Positions 45,757 to 58,315 of a stretch of DNA of 64,000 nt are shown one piece after another. The stretch covers positions 1,242,501 through 1,306,500 of the forward strand of contig CM040089.1 of assembly GCA_022496805.1 (NCBI GenBank). The letters run 5' to 3'. Numbering within the stretch: the stretch's first letter is position 1; every line of letters starts with the position of its first letter. Origin of the DNA: Pohlia nutans. Taxonomy: Eukaryota; Streptophyta; Bryopsida; Bryales; Mniaceae. The position numbers were made by a program, and so were the translations under genes. The notes beneath the pieces are model-generated. The model made no database searches. It was not told the DNA's origin and was given only the letters and a program-made list of their open reading frames with translations.

Positions 45757-46684
45757 AGGAGGAGATTTTGAACGAAGAAACGTCATCGGATGATAGTTGT
45801 GCAGCTAATATTTTCTGTCCCGAGTCCATATATGTCAACAGAGCTCCGTCGAGTGGTCAAGTTATGTAAATCCTTGATTGAGCTTTGTCACGACAACAAG
45901 CTCTGCCAGAAGGCTTATCTTTAGGAGGCAAGGCGAGGGGACTGAGGCGTTTATAGAGGCTTTGAAAGAAGTCGTCTGAGTGGTGTACATCTGTGGCATT
46001 TTGTTACAACTGACAACAAAACTTAAGGTCTATGCAAGAAAAACCCTCCATGGCCATGGATGAGTTTCCCCCGGTCAAATCATCAGGGATGGAATTTCTG
46101 AAGTAGAAGGGTTTGTACATCGTGATCCGAAGGCAGAGAATATTCTTGCCAAACCAGTGGATGAACCGGAGCTTTGTGAGGACGGTTTTGTGATTGCTAA
46201 GTTAGCCGATTTTGGCTTGGCAAAGTTCAAGCATGAAATCAGTGCTCATTCTCACTTGACACGTGAAAATCTAGCCAGGTACCACCAATTGGATGGCGCC
46301 TGAGATACATGTATAATTAGGTGCTCAATATTTAGCAGTTGATGCCGGTGAACGCTCGTTGGCTTTTCCCCGGAATCAAAGCCGATCGATGTGTACAGCT
46401 ATGGTGTCGTTTGTTCTGAAATTCTGACAGGAATGTATCCATTTCACAATGTCGAAGACTTGAGAATGAACAAACTTTACCAGCTTATCACAGAGCTTGT
46501 TAATCCGCTGCGGCCAGAACTTCGTCAAAGTTGCCTAGAAATCTTGGCATCGCTGATTCGCAAGTGTTGGCACAAAGATCCTGTCAGGAGAAGGCCAACA
46601 TTTTCGCAGATCTCCGAGACCCTGAGATACCGCAAAGGTCTTCTCATGCATGCTTACAGGTTCACAGTCATTCAGCGTCGATAG
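45757..46684 (+). pseudogene. Protein kinase pseudogene, copy 1
   Basis: Plus-strand remnants of a plant kinase: an N-terminal helical part (LRRVVKLCKSLIELCHDN), then directly a C-lobe with HRDPKAEN, LADFGLAKF, a GTTNWMAPEIH-like stretch across frames, DVYSYGVVCSEILTGMYPF and KCWHKDPVRRRPTFSQI. The N-lobe (glycine loop, VAIK lysine) is missing between about 46100 and 46112. Stops and frameshifts interrupt the N-terminal part and the activation segment. No introns are needed to read it, so a processed origin is possible. The same structure recurs at 60.5-61.5 kb. The C-lobe resembles TKL-type kinases, but the subfamily is not certain. Confidence 0.85.
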
Positions 46685-47186
46685 ACACATTGAACGTGAC
46701 TTTTAGATGAATCTTAAGCAGGGTAGCATTAGAGTTTGTTGGGGAGTTTTCTCAACTTCCACCTGGCCCGATGCACCATGCAACATATATAACCAAATAT
46801 TCATTACTCTCATTTCCATGGATTATGGAAATCTTGGTGGCACGTACGTACAGGTACAGTGTTACTTTTCCCACCTTCATTATCGACACAGTGAGACCGT
46901 TTAGTGATTTCGACCCTCAGAAAGCTATCAGTTGTATCCATGCCAAGGTGGTTGAATGGTTTTAGATTAATTGCTAGGCTACTTAAAGGAATGGGATCAG
47001 TTCTTCAGATCATTCTGTGAAAACTAAGGAGAGTTTGTACAACTTCGGCCTCTTTTGTCAGGGTCGAAACTTTGTCTCGAAATATAGATCAATATCAAAT
47101 TTTGGTTTACACTACAAGTTGCACTTCATTCTATACACCCGTCAATGGTGAAATTATCAAAAGTTAAGCATATCATGCATTTCATA

Positions 47187-47447
47187 TGGGTGAATGCACA
47201 CTAGGGTCTACCAACCTTTTTGTCGCATTGCACTAGTGCCCAATCTTTTAAAATCAATTAAGACAAATGTAATAAATTCTTTTAATTTTTTTAGTTTTCT
47301 AGGATTCTTTGGTGTGCATAGAATTCTAAGAAAATTACATAATTATTTTTCAAAACATTTGTTACATTTGTCTTAATTAATTTCAAACAATTAGGCACTT
47401 GTGCACCATGACAAAAAAGTTGGTTGATCCTAGTGTTTATTCACCCA
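47187..47447. mobile_element. MITE with TGGGTGAATGCACA ends and TA flanks, copy 1
   Basis: Inverted ends of about 35 bp starting TGGGTGAAT, with TA on each side (47185-47186 and 47448-47449), which fits a Tc1/mariner (Stowaway-like) target. The same insertion is present at 62232-62494, so it predates the segmental duplication. Confidence 0.65.
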
Positions 47448-47499
47448 TATTTCCTCCATCCTATAATACACAACTACGAGTTTTTGATTTTTTCTTGTT

Positions 47500-49500
47500 C
47501 CCAATTATTTGAAAACAATCTCCAAATGCTCATAGGTTTACACAGTAAACTACTTGAAGTTAAATAACTTACTAGATTAGACTTTTTGTAAACTTCTCCA
47601 AATATACTAAAAGATAGAAGATTAACTTTTTTTATCCGGTGAAAAATTGTTCAAAATTTTCAAAATCAATACTTCCCATTCACAACGATATTAAGACAAT
47701 AGAACATGTCTAATTATCAACCTTTAATAGCTTCCAAAATTTTATTACCAAATAAAAGAAACATACAAACACTCTATCTTGTAGTACATATCAAGAGAAT
47801 TTCAAAAAGCCTAAACTCATCTTCTAACTCCAAGAGGTTTGTATACTATCAACAATGTGCTAATTGAATAATCTCATAAGCAATTAAAAGCCTCTAATCT
47901 TTATGCGAGAAGAGAACAAAAGATATCATTCCTCCACCCAAATTCTTTTCCTATTCACGTGTAAGATTTACATCAAATTATGCATATCCTCATGCATTAG
48001 TGTCATTCAAGGGTTTCTTCCCTACACCTTTCCAAGGCTTAGATTGATTCTAAGGTTTTCATTATTATCTACACTTAACCCTTTGACGTCCCGATTCAAC
48101 ATTGTTTTCAAAGATTTGTTATAAAATGTTCGATGAAAAACAAAAAGGATGGAGTTGATGTTCAAAGCACAGTTGTAAATGTCAATGTGAAAATCACATT
48201 TGTACACTTGGATTTATCACATTTCTTATTGATATTGTTTAGTTAATATTTCAAGGCTTTCTTTTGAAATTCAATAATAAAATCCCAAATTAAGACAAAT
48301 TTAAAAAAAAAATATTGTAATGAAATTGGAATAACATGAATTACAAGATGGTATATTTTCCATTATTTGATTCTACTTATTTTAGAGAATCATATTTAAG
48401 GTCTCACTTTTTGAACTAAAAATAAAACTTGACATATACCAATTGTGTTGTTTTCAATAAATCACAATATCTTATTTCGAGGATCTATACCATAGAAATG
48501 ATAGTCAACTAGCACAAGAACCATAAGAAATTTAGATAGATGAAAAACTGTACAAGATGTAGTGTTGAGAAAGGTTGCAATCTATTCGTCGTTCATTATA
48601 TGGATGTAGGCGCGTCAAAGGGTTACGATGACAAAGTTTCATATCTTTAATTTCCCTTGAATCAACTCTTTCTTTTCCATTGTCTCTTAGCACAATATTG
48701 ATTCATTTTTATTTTTTTAACACGGTTCCAAAGTCACCACTACGTTTCATTCTTTTTTATTGGGTAGAACCCAATACTAAAACCACATTTCATTCCTTTC
48801 TATTGAGATAAAAATATCCACCATATTTCATCTCTTTTCTTCAAGACACGGTTGTTTAGTCTTCTTGGAGCTATCTAATATCAGTGTATATTATTTTATT
48901 TTGGTGCATATATCTTAAATCTCATTAATTCCAAAGTTATCTCTTTCCATCAAGAATTAACCAATTCAATGGTCACATGGATCTTTGTTTCGTTCTTTCT
49001 AACCAATACACATGTTTAATAGTCATATCCAATATTTGTCCCTTTCTACCAAAACGCCGGTGCAAAAGACATAGACGTATTTTAATCTCTTTCAATCATG
49101 ACACCAGTTCAATAAGTCACAATTGCATTTATAATCCTTCAAAACAAGGCATGGGTTCAAAAGTCATAATCATGTTCATTTCTTTCACATCAAAGCAAAG
49201 ATATAAAAGTCATAATCATATTCATTCTTTCCAACCAAGGCATGGATTCAAAAGCCATAACCATGATTCATATGTTGCCCCTCATACATGGGTCTAACAA
49301 TAATCACCGAGGTTTCATTCCTTGCTCTTAGAACACGAGTCTAACTATCACCTCTATGTTCTTTCTTTTCCCTTTTTGGACATTGGTCCAACTATCACCC
49401 CCAAGTTTCTTTTCTTGTTCTTGACACACATGTACAACATTCATTATTGTGTTTCATCACCCTTGTACTATACACCACTATCCATATCGCTAAATAGTGA
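47500..49500. repeat. Duplication-unit spacer (S module) before Dr1 copy C
   Basis: Non-coding; paralogous to 6.54-7.8 kb and 62.56-62.96 kb, and in its last part to 24.42-24.88 kb. Carries the TTAA element at 48079-48622. Confidence 0.7.
48079..48622. mobile_element. TTAA-flanked piggyBac-like MITE, 544 bp, inverted copy
   Basis: Left end CCCTTTGACGTCCCG after TTAA (48075-48078), right end GCGCGTCAAAGGG followed by TTAC, a one-base variant. It is the reverse of 8390-8928 over its length. The paralogous empty site is at 7246-7249 (CTACACTTAAGTTGAC). Confidence 0.85.
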
Positions 49501-49513
49501 CTATTAGTATACA

Positions 49514-51574
49514 TTACATTTCTCTTGGTTTCTTAGCAAGCATTGGAGCTCCATCGTTGTTCATGCGGGCACGGGCTTCAGCAAACATTTTTTGTTGAGC
49601 AGCTGTAGCTTCTTCTTTAGTCATACGGCCCCATTTTTCTTCCTTAGCTCGTTTCTTAGCTTCCTTTTCTCTTTTCTTTCTCTGTGAATAAAATAATAGA
49701 AAAGTGTTGAATTCATTTCTTACAATACAAATTAACAAATTATATAAAGTTTTTGCAACTACATATTGTCACATAATTCTCCGCAAGACAAAAATCCATC
49801 GCATCATCCACATTAATTCAAAACGTACCAACTCATCGAGTTTGTGTTGCTGATGAGTATTTTGAACTTCGCCTATGTACTCTTCAAAACCCAGGGTCTG
49901 CACATGAATTCTCGGCTTGCTTATGTTAGAATGCATAAATCTCACAATACGTAAAAGCATACAAACATGTCTTGTGACAACTAGCGAGTCTCCTGAACTT
50001 GGCAAGAATCGATCAGTGATGAGTAATGATGAATTCTAACTAACTCCAAGGCTGAAGCAAGACATGATACGATTTCCGCTATAATTCACAATAATCATGA
50101 TTAGTAAAACCAAGAGATCGACTAAGTGCTTATTAGGAAAAAAAAAACATAATTATATAGCAAAGGACATGTAAATAATGAATGATGAACTCCAACGACG
50201 TGCAGATAGATAATTGTGTAGTAGGGCTCGCTTCTCTCCGCATCACAGTGACAAAGTGAAGGTTATAAAATTGAATAAGATCATGTGAAAGGCTAATACC
50301 ACTTTACATAATGATTTTTGAGGGCGTACTGGAAGAGTCATGGTTGGGAAGAGCATCCAAGGATGGGAAAGGTTAGGTTACATCACCAAAAACCACGCCC
50401 TAGAACTATCAACTATCGGCTCAAGACTCGCCAACTCATTTACAAACTCTACATCCATTGAAAAGCAACAAGTAGAACCTATAGTCGTTAATACCATTTT
50501 TCTACACCAAGTCCGACCTACGGTCATCACTCAATTTGAGTTCAAAGTGTACCTCAAGTGCTTGTAAAACGTGTTTTGGAGTAATAAGCCCCTTGGACAT
50601 CTCCTCTGCTTCAGATGTCAACATGTTGACGAACTCTATAGGATTAGCCCGTTCATTAGGGTTAGTAGGAAGAATTGAAAAATGCTAAATAACATAAAAT
50701 GTAACATAAAATTCGACTCATATTTCTGACTACAATGAGAAGGCGTCGCTTTTCACTCCTTATGTGAGTCAAATGGCGCCATTTCGCACGCACCAATTTT
50801 TTGGTTGGACTTGGTGAGTGCGATACGTCACATAGGACAGACATGTACAGTAAAAAGACAACAATGAATAGGATCCTCTAGAGTGAGAAACGACGCCTCT
50901 GCTTGTAGTGTCTAGAAACACTAGCGTTTGCAGCAACACTTTGGACTTTCCAAAAAAATTACATTGTATTAGAAAAGAACTCCAATACGTCCATTATGAG
51001 ATCGCCCAACGTGAATCAAGAGTTCATGTTGCTGAAGACCCAAGTTATACCGATCGAGGTCCAAAAACAAAACAATGCTAGAGCTTGTAATGAAAGCGAA
51101 AAGCAAAAGGCAAGAATAGTTGTAACATATAGATCAGTCAACACTTGTCAATGTAAATTAGACTACGGGGACCTAGTGGGTAATAGTCATGAAACCAAGT
51201 CTATATGGGGCTGAAAATGGAAACTAACATGTTGCAATCAATATTGATGAAGAGCTCACCAGTACAACATTCGGCGACTAAGTCTTGTACATCTCTAGCA
51301 ACTCTGATATTTGGTGGCAACCTTTCCTTCATGATTTTCTTCACAGTTTCTGCTTTGCAAAATAGTAACATAATCATTAGGAACATCTTTTGTTTTAAAG
51401 TTGTTAGAAATTTTAAACAATTCAATCGTAAGCGAAAAGAAAAGTCGTACAATAAGGATGCATGATAATGAAGCATTCTAGTCATTCACAAGCAAGAGCG
51501 TTCTCATTAGCCAAAAACGACGGGAAGGGAGAAGAAAAAAAATTCTTACTTTTGTTTAATTTGGCAGGGGCCAT
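49514..51574 (-). CDS. Dr1 (NC2-beta) homologue, copy C, intact
   Basis: Five exons join cleanly in phase: 51574-51550, 51352-51260, 50635-50553, 49897-49829, 49681-49514 (25+93+83+69+168 nt; 145 residues plus stop). All introns have GT-AG ends. It encodes a histone-fold protein with LPPNIRVARDVQDL, EFVNMLTSEAEEM, ITPKHVLQALE and LGFEEYIGEVQ, then a Lys/Arg/Glu-rich linker and the conserved plant Dr1 tail block AAQQKMFAEARARMNN. Dr1 pairs with NC2-alpha (DRAP1) and blocks TFIIA/TFIIB access to TBP. It is slightly shorter than the usual plant Dr1 of about 155-160 residues, mainly at the N-terminus. This is the best candidate for the functional gene of the set. Confidence 0.9.
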
Positions 51575-51599
51575 TTGTTTTGGATTGTAGATAGGAGCT

Positions 51600-51970
51600 T
51601 TTCCGTGCAAATTAAAGAAGCTGACCAACAAAACTATGCTTCAATCAATGACTCCAATGCTCAAAGCACTAAACAAAAAGCAATGAGACCAAGGATTCGC
51701 ATACAACTCTATCAATAAACTTCAGATATCCTCACACAAAGCTCTCGGTTATATAGCTTATTCCTCACTACCAAGCTACAAACCTTATCATTGGGACAAA
51801 ACAACTCCTTCCCCTCCACCAAGCTACAAAGCTTTTGGGACAAACCAACCTTTTCCCCACTACCAAGCCACAAAGCTTACAGGAGTCCAAAAGAACTCCC
51901 TCTCGACTAATAAGCTACAACTTATAGGACAGAACAACTGAACTTTTATACTCTCATAATTACAATCACG
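51600..51970. repeat. Dr1 upstream flank (F module), copy C, short
   Basis: Aligned with the starts of the other F modules up to about 51970, then the similarity stops. Confidence 0.65.
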
Positions 51971-51974
51971 TGTA

Positions 51975-52700
51975 CTTATGGTATCACATCTCTTTTAAAT
52001 ATATGCCCAGGTCTTGCAGGAGACACGGTAAAAGTCCGTGGTGAGAAAAATAGGGGCGTGCAAGAAACACGATGGAAGTCCGGGGTGTACAAGAGGGACC
52101 CATCAAGAGACACGATGAAAGTCCATGGTGAACAAAAACGGATAAAAAAATGGGCCTTGCAAGAGACGCATTGGAAGTCCATCAAGGGGATCCTGAGGGT
52201 GACTAATTGATTATCCAATTCAATTCAAAGGACTTTGGAATAAACAAGGTGGGGAAACGAAGAGGCGTCTCTTGAATGAAAAGGCATGAAAGACGGATCA
52301 CGATCGTGCTAAGAGTTAAAGGGATATAATTATAAGATTAGACATTTAGACAATTCAAGTGTATGTTTGAGCTTAGTCAAGCCAAAGAAGGTGAAGGAAA
52401 GAAACCTTTGCACTAATGGTATCCCATTATAAGGATTGGCACTAGTTGATCATATCCCATATGAGTATATAAAAAAGCTTAGACTTTGTGGAAATAATGT
52501 ATTCTCTTCTATGGTCATGCACTAGTATTTATATTGTGTTTACTACATAAAATCAATATTTTAGACTTATTATATTTAATTCCAAGTCAAAATGACTAAA
52601 CATGTATTTTTTATGAAGTTTCAAAGATAATTCTTATAAATTGATTATTAAAACATTAATAGAATTTTTTCAAAATTTAACTATAGGTATGTTGTATTAT
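51975..52700. other. Unique spacer with a short internal tandem repeat
   Basis: Around 52015-52185 a roughly 40-bp pattern (AAGTCC(A/G)(T/G)GGTG, GAGACACGATG) repeats imperfectly four times. No coding feature supported. Confidence 0.45.
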
Positions 52701-52809
52701 TGTTGTGCTCTTCATATATTTATGGATTGTAAGCCATAAAATCTCAGTAAAATGGACATAATAACACATATAGTTTCCTAAAAAAAACAAACCCTTGGGC
52801 ACGTAGGGG
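52700..52809. mobile_element. Right end of a TTAA-family element
   Basis: GGGCACGTAGGGG is followed by TTAA (52810-52813), and the preceding 90 bases resemble the right end of 40392-40934 (ATAACACAT, TAGTTT). The left end was not found; it may be diverged or deleted. Confidence 0.5.
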
Positions 52810-52813
52810 TTAA

Positions 52814-54398
52814 TGGAAACATCTTTTTACAAAGTATACAGTATTCAAAATGATTAAAATTATAATATCTAACTACATAAATATATGAGGTAATTCTTAA
52901 AGGCTTAGGGTTTTATTTATTGCATGGCACTGCTCTGGATTCTCCACAAAAGCCAAATTATGGCCGTTTAATGGAACGTGCTATCAAATCCAAATTAGTG
53001 TTTTGTAAACCCATTAGAGGATATTTGGACTCTAGAGAGGGCCCCCAAAGTTTGACACAGATTGAAATTAATTGAAATAGGCTCACTTAGGGGCGGTACC
53101 TAGATATAAGTCTCCATCTTATATGAAGTACTCTGCTACTGCCATAGCTGGCTTGTACTCTTTGTGGAAGGAGCCCGATGTCATCCCTAGCAGTGAGAAA
53201 CAATTAAATATTTTGTTGTGAGTTAGAAGTAAGTTGCTTTTGAAAGGTCCTGGAAATGAGTTGGGAAATGGTAGTTTGGTTCAATAACAAATGCAATTTA
53301 CATCAGAGATAAATTGATAACTTAATGGGTGGTGGGTTTAACGCAGTGGGACTAATCAGCATGTCAATGGTATTATCTCGTATTTTCCAACATAATTGAT
53401 CCTGCATTTTCTATCATATCTGTTATGATATGTTTGCAATGCTGATTATTGAACATGTAGGCTCAGTTTTCCACATGTTGCACATAGATTAACGACAATT
53501 TACCCAATCTGTAAAGACATGGCCATTGTTCAACAATCACGCTCAATCCCCTCCTGAGGGTGGGTTGTTTTCTTAATTTTTTGCAATGAATTTCGGCTTT
53601 CATTAGTGTGAAAAAAACTCCAAACAACCACTAAGGTAGGAGCACCAGAAACTGTTAGGGACCAATTCATGTCACCCATGCAGGAATTGGTCCCTTTACC
53701 TTATGCTGAACCCCACACCTGTAGACCCTGCTGAACCATGGAAGAGTGAATTGTATATTATTAATCGCCCTCCACCTCGAGTACAAGTGCCAGCCCCATT
53801 ACGTGACATTCGCCAATAAACAAATATAAACTTGTACCAGACTCTACTCGGGCGACATGAGTGCCTTCTAACCTGGCCAATCAGAATACTCTTCCCCATT
53901 ATCACATTTTCCGGAACGTAGCCTATTACTCTTGGTACTATATTCTGGAAGTACGAAATATTAATGCAAAAGAGACCCTCCAGCCCCCTCCTCTAGAGGC
54001 CCTCTTGAGAGTCCAAATATCCTCTAATGACTGGGTCAGATTCTTGCCCTTTTAAATTCCTTCTGTAATACTTGGGAATTGCTCTTTGAAGGCGAAGTTG
54101 GTGGGCAAAACTGTTATCCACCGTAAAGATTTCTTTTTATGTATGGTATTTCTTTTTGTGCAATAAAACTTTGATTGCCGCTTTCAATATTTAAAGTTGA
54201 ATATAGGAGCAGTGCATCGAAAAATGTGATCAAATGAATTCAAATTTAGCAGTTAAATGTTTTTGTATGGACAAAATTCCAAATCAGTCCTATCAGGTAT
54301 TAAAATCTCCCCAAAGCTTGTCTACTAGATTTATCAATCAATCAAATGTATTGTAGTCTGTATGTAAAAGAACACCAAAGCAAATATCACTAATCTAA
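52814..54398. other. Intergenic; one perfect hairpin
   Basis: GGGACCAATTC and its exact reverse complement face each other at about 53656-53692 with a 15-base loop. A 64-codon frame at 53861-54055 has no known family. I see no further feature. Confidence 0.35.
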
Positions 54399-55020
54399 CT
54401 ACGGCTTTTCAATTTCAGATGCTGCACAAGTAGAATCCACTTTGAGCTTCTCGATGACTTTAGAAACAGTGGAAGTGCCACCATCTCCAGAGACGACCAT
54501 CATGTTGATAATCTAGCAATTAGAAACGTTTTTAAAAACATGCCCACAATTCAACATTAATTGTGGGATCAATATTTCCAGATTGCTTCCAAACAATATA
54601 GTTCTCAAAATCATGAGCAAGTGTATCATTACGACTGCTGGAAAAAGTCTTGTGAGGAGATCCCTTGAAATTATCAGCATCACGCCTGCCAAGATCCTTG
54701 CACAGTGCCTCAAGCGGAATGTTCTCAGAATTCGCATCTTTAGTGGACGTCTTCAAAGAGGCAGATTTAGAAGCATCTCGTCGCTGAAACAACAGAAGAA
54801 ACAATGTCAGTGTATAAAAAAACTGAAGTTACACCATATCACATATGCAGAAACTTAGAATCTAAATGAACATCAATGTGCATAGCACCTTAAGGGCTGC
54901 AACTCTTTTGGTCTGGAGGGTAACTGCATCTAAATACGAGAGAGACTGGCCATCAATCGTTTTCCCAGAGATTATGTTCTGCATAGCACGAGCAGGAACA
55001 ATTTTCTCTTCCATATTCAT
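54399..55020 (-). pseudogene. Unidentified multi-exon gene or gene fragment
   Basis: A first exon from Met at 55020 to 54889 (44 codons, donor GTGCTA) joins in phase to an exon starting at 54783 after TTTCAG, giving about 80 further open codons rich in Ser, Lys and Asp. The frame then meets stops near 54530. A last open piece of about 37 codons ends at TAG 54399-54401 in a phase I cannot connect through a normal-size intron (the gap would be 27-43 bases). Good splice sites and codon-like composition suggest a real gene, perhaps with a deletion in its last intron. I do not recognise the protein. Confidence 0.45.
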
Positions 55021-55985
55021 TACAAATCCTGGTAGATTCAACTAGTGCATTTGGTCGTTTTTGAGTTGTTTTGTACAAGCCCCACTCGAGTGAGATGAGT
55101 GAAAATGGACCATAATAGGACAACGGATGCTCCCCACAATTTAGCAGCACTTTACGTTAACTACTCATCCAAGTACTTTTATTTTACAACTTTACATTTT
55201 CATAATTTTTACTCTGCCCGATCTCTAGTTGTTCGATGTTGATTCGTCATGTTCCAGATTCAATTCGGTGGGGGCACTAGTACTCGTTTTATTTGTCCAC
55301 TGTGCATTGTAGAAGTGGAAGTTGAGCCAGAAGCATGGGCACAGCTAGAGGTGTCATATTCCAGATTGATTTCAATTCGGTCTTGCCATTTGTGCTCATC
55401 TTATTCGTGTAGTTGGCTTCCGGTGATATAACAGAACTTAGCGTACTGAACCCAGGCGTCGCTGGCACACCACACCAGAACGATGAGCAAGAGACAATCC
55501 TTGATATCACAGAGCGTTCTCTGTAGTTCAGAGTTCAGACATCGGACACAAACCTATAGAAAAGATATGATCACCAGAGCTAGAAATCGAAGGCATCATA
55601 AAAAACTCCTGTGAGCACTTTCGAATTGAAACTACAAGATGAAACAGAAATATAAGTTGAGACTACTGTGATCTGACGATAAATAATATTGTGGCTTGTT
55701 TAAAAACCTGGATCAATGTCTCGCTTTGTAGACACATGTTTTGTAAGATAATACTCTGTAAGATGTTCTAGTTACCGTCAAATGTTGACATAAACAGAAC
55801 GAGAATCCAAAAAATAAACTAACGGGTGAGAAACTCGACACCTAAACACCTACGCAGTTATGACCTTGTATGTCCACTACTTCATTCTACAACTTTGTCC
55901 GTCTACACTCTTCATGCACCACAAGATCGATCGATGAACATGCACTCCTCAAAACCACAGAGTCCTTATGCACTCTTTTATACGG
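55021..55985. other. Intergenic, nothing firm
   Basis: Possible upstream region of the unidentified minus-strand gene. Frames at 55249-55431 and 55289-55510 overlap on opposite strands and resemble nothing known. Confidence 0.3.
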
Positions 55986-55989
55986 TACA

Positions 55990-56770
55990 TTGTCCTTATG
56001 CACTCTTTTGAAGATTTTGAGAATTTGAAAAATTCATTTCAAAGAGAGAGAAATATTAATGTGAAATCTAAGTGGTAGGATAAACAGTACCGATAAAAGA
56101 GAAAAAATATTTGATAGAAAATTAAAAATTTGGCATTTTATTTTAATGGAGTATGAAACATAGGGTAAACTAGTGCATTGTCACAGTGCATAATATGCAC
56201 TCTAAATTCTAAACGAGCAAGAGAACAGAGGGTTGTGGATGGAATTTTGAGCTATGAATTTTTCCAGTGTTCAAATATGTGAAGAAAAATATCTTTCAAT
56301 TTTTTCAATTCTTTTTGAATTGATTAAAGTTTCAAATTTTTAAATGTGTTATTTTTGGGAGGGATTGATGGTTTTCTATTTTTTTTAAAACAATTGATGG
56401 ATTTCATTTCTAATGTATTTGAGAATGAAATTTTGCAAGTTGGGTTATTTTTAGATTTTAAAATATAGAATCAAATATGGACTATATTTATATTCAAAGT
56501 TTGAGCATAAATTGGTAAAAGTGTTATTAAAATGAGAGTTTTGACACTCAAAATCTTCAACATAAAATTACTTTAGCATTCTAAAATTTAAGTTTTTGGT
56601 TAATATATATATAAATCTAGAAGTCGGTTCAGTCAATTTTCATTGAATTATTGCTACATAATTTTCAAATTGGTTTGAAAATTAGCTTTTTAGACAAAAT
56701 GCTCAAAGTGTACAAATGTGCACCAAAATGTAGTTGGTGCACTAAGAGGAGTTGGTAGACAATACCTCAC
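55990..56770. repeat. Dispersed repeat family X, copy 3
   Basis: Aligned with 23260-24050 including the right end (CAAATGTGCACCAAAATGTAG); the left end is shorter than in copy 1. Confidence 0.75.
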
Positions 56771-57124
56771 ATTTCGAATTTTATCTCTCAAAGGTATGCT
56801 CTCACTACTCTTGTTTTTTTGCAAATGACACTAGTTAGAGTTGTAATGCTCAATATATAGGCATCTTACCTAGTACAAATGATATTTTTTTCACCAATTA
56901 TTTTAAAAACGCATATGTACAATGATTTTAACCTTATTTTCTTTAATTCTTTCTAGGCGTGCTTCATTGAAGCGAACATCGTTACGGATAACAAGTAGAA
57001 GTAAGCATTATTTTCAGAAATTTGTATATTTTTTAAAACGTCTCATTCATATGTTGTTTTCACCTCGAATCGTTCTATTTTAATTTTAATTATACGTAGT
57101 TATATACAATCGCATTTTGAACAT

Positions 57125-57706
57125 CAAATTTGGATCTAACATTTAGGCATCAGCTGCTAAATTTAGCATATTTAGTCCTAAGCACTCAAATTTCTCATAA
57201 ATTTCTATAATTTAAATTAAAAACTTCATGTTAGGGCCCCTAGAGTTTAGGGGCACCCAAATTTCACATCGGGTTCCAAGATTTATAGTCAATGGCTGCT
57301 AAATTTAGGAAAATTTGCTATAAATGCTTGAATTCAATTTAGATTTCCGCAATTCGAAACACAAAAAATTCGTTAGGGTCCCTAGAGGTTAGGGGCACCC
57401 AAATTTCATATTGGGTTCCGAGATTTATAGACAGAAGCTACTAAATTTAGTAGATTTTGCCATATATGCTCATATTTGATGTAAATTTTTGCATTTCGAA
57501 AGACACACCATGTTAGGGTCCTTAGAAGTTAGGGGCGCCCAAATTTCATGTTGTGTTCAAAGATTTATAAGTAAAAGAAACTAAATTTAGCATATTTTGC
57601 AATGCACACACGAATTTGCTACCAATTTCTGCAATTTGAAAGCAATATAGAACATTACGGTTTCTAGGAATTACTGGCCTTGAAATTTCATTTTGGGGGT
57701 TTTTAA
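57125..57706. repeat. Tandem repeat, about 141-bp unit, four copies
   Basis: The landmark CACCCAAATTTC recurs at 57254, 57396, 57536 (as CGCCCAAATTTC) and, decayed, near 57678, a spacing of 140-142 bp. Each unit also has CTGCTAAATTTAG and GTTAGGG(C/T)CCCTAGAG or a variant. No frame spans the array. Confidence 0.8.
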
Positions 57707-58198
57707 ATTATAAAAGTGATTTGGTAACGTAGTTGTTTAGTTAAAGAAGTCCAAATTTTACTTATATTTGCTCAATTGACATTGGCAAATCATTGTATGA
57801 CGCTTGGTTGATGGAATATACCATAATCTCGAGGGAGTGAAGTATTGCCGTTTGAGAGAAGAAGATAATTATACATATAACTAGGTCGTAGTGGAGCAGT
57901 AGTATAAATCGAGAATGTATTCAAGGGAGAACCCTTTGATGTAGTAGAATAGTGCAAATATTATTTACTTTATAGTGTGTGTTCATTTTTATATGAGAAG
58001 AAGCGTTTTGTTTTGACTTTCTATCAAATAGTAATAAAAAAATAATGCACATTATGTTTAATTTTCTTTTAATACATGGCAAATTCAATATGAATGAATG
58101 TGTTGTTGCTATTTTAAAAATGAAAAAATATGAAATTTCAAAAATTGGCAAAATTTTAAAAAAGTGCAAATTGTGCTCCGTCATGGCCATCGGACAAT

Positions 58199-58214
58199 GC
58201 ACTTGGCCAAGTGC
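58199..58214. repeat. Perfect 16-bp palindrome at the break of Dr1 copy D
   Basis: GCACTTGGCCAAGTGC, part of a sequence resembling the arm of the 26.6-kb element (28600-28645). It sits just outside the point where similarity to the other Dr1 copies ends (about 58235). Confidence 0.6.
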
Positions 58215-58315
58215 AAAAATTGCTAATTCGGTGTTCATGTTAGTAATGCGCAGTAATCTGATAATTATGGTAGTATCTGATCATTCAAAATACGCACTTT
58301 GGATTCAATGCGTAC

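Noticed and set aside
53861..54055. 64-codon plus-strand frame
   Set aside because: No start context, splice signals or family resemblance; frame 3 over the same stretch is equally plausible or implausible.
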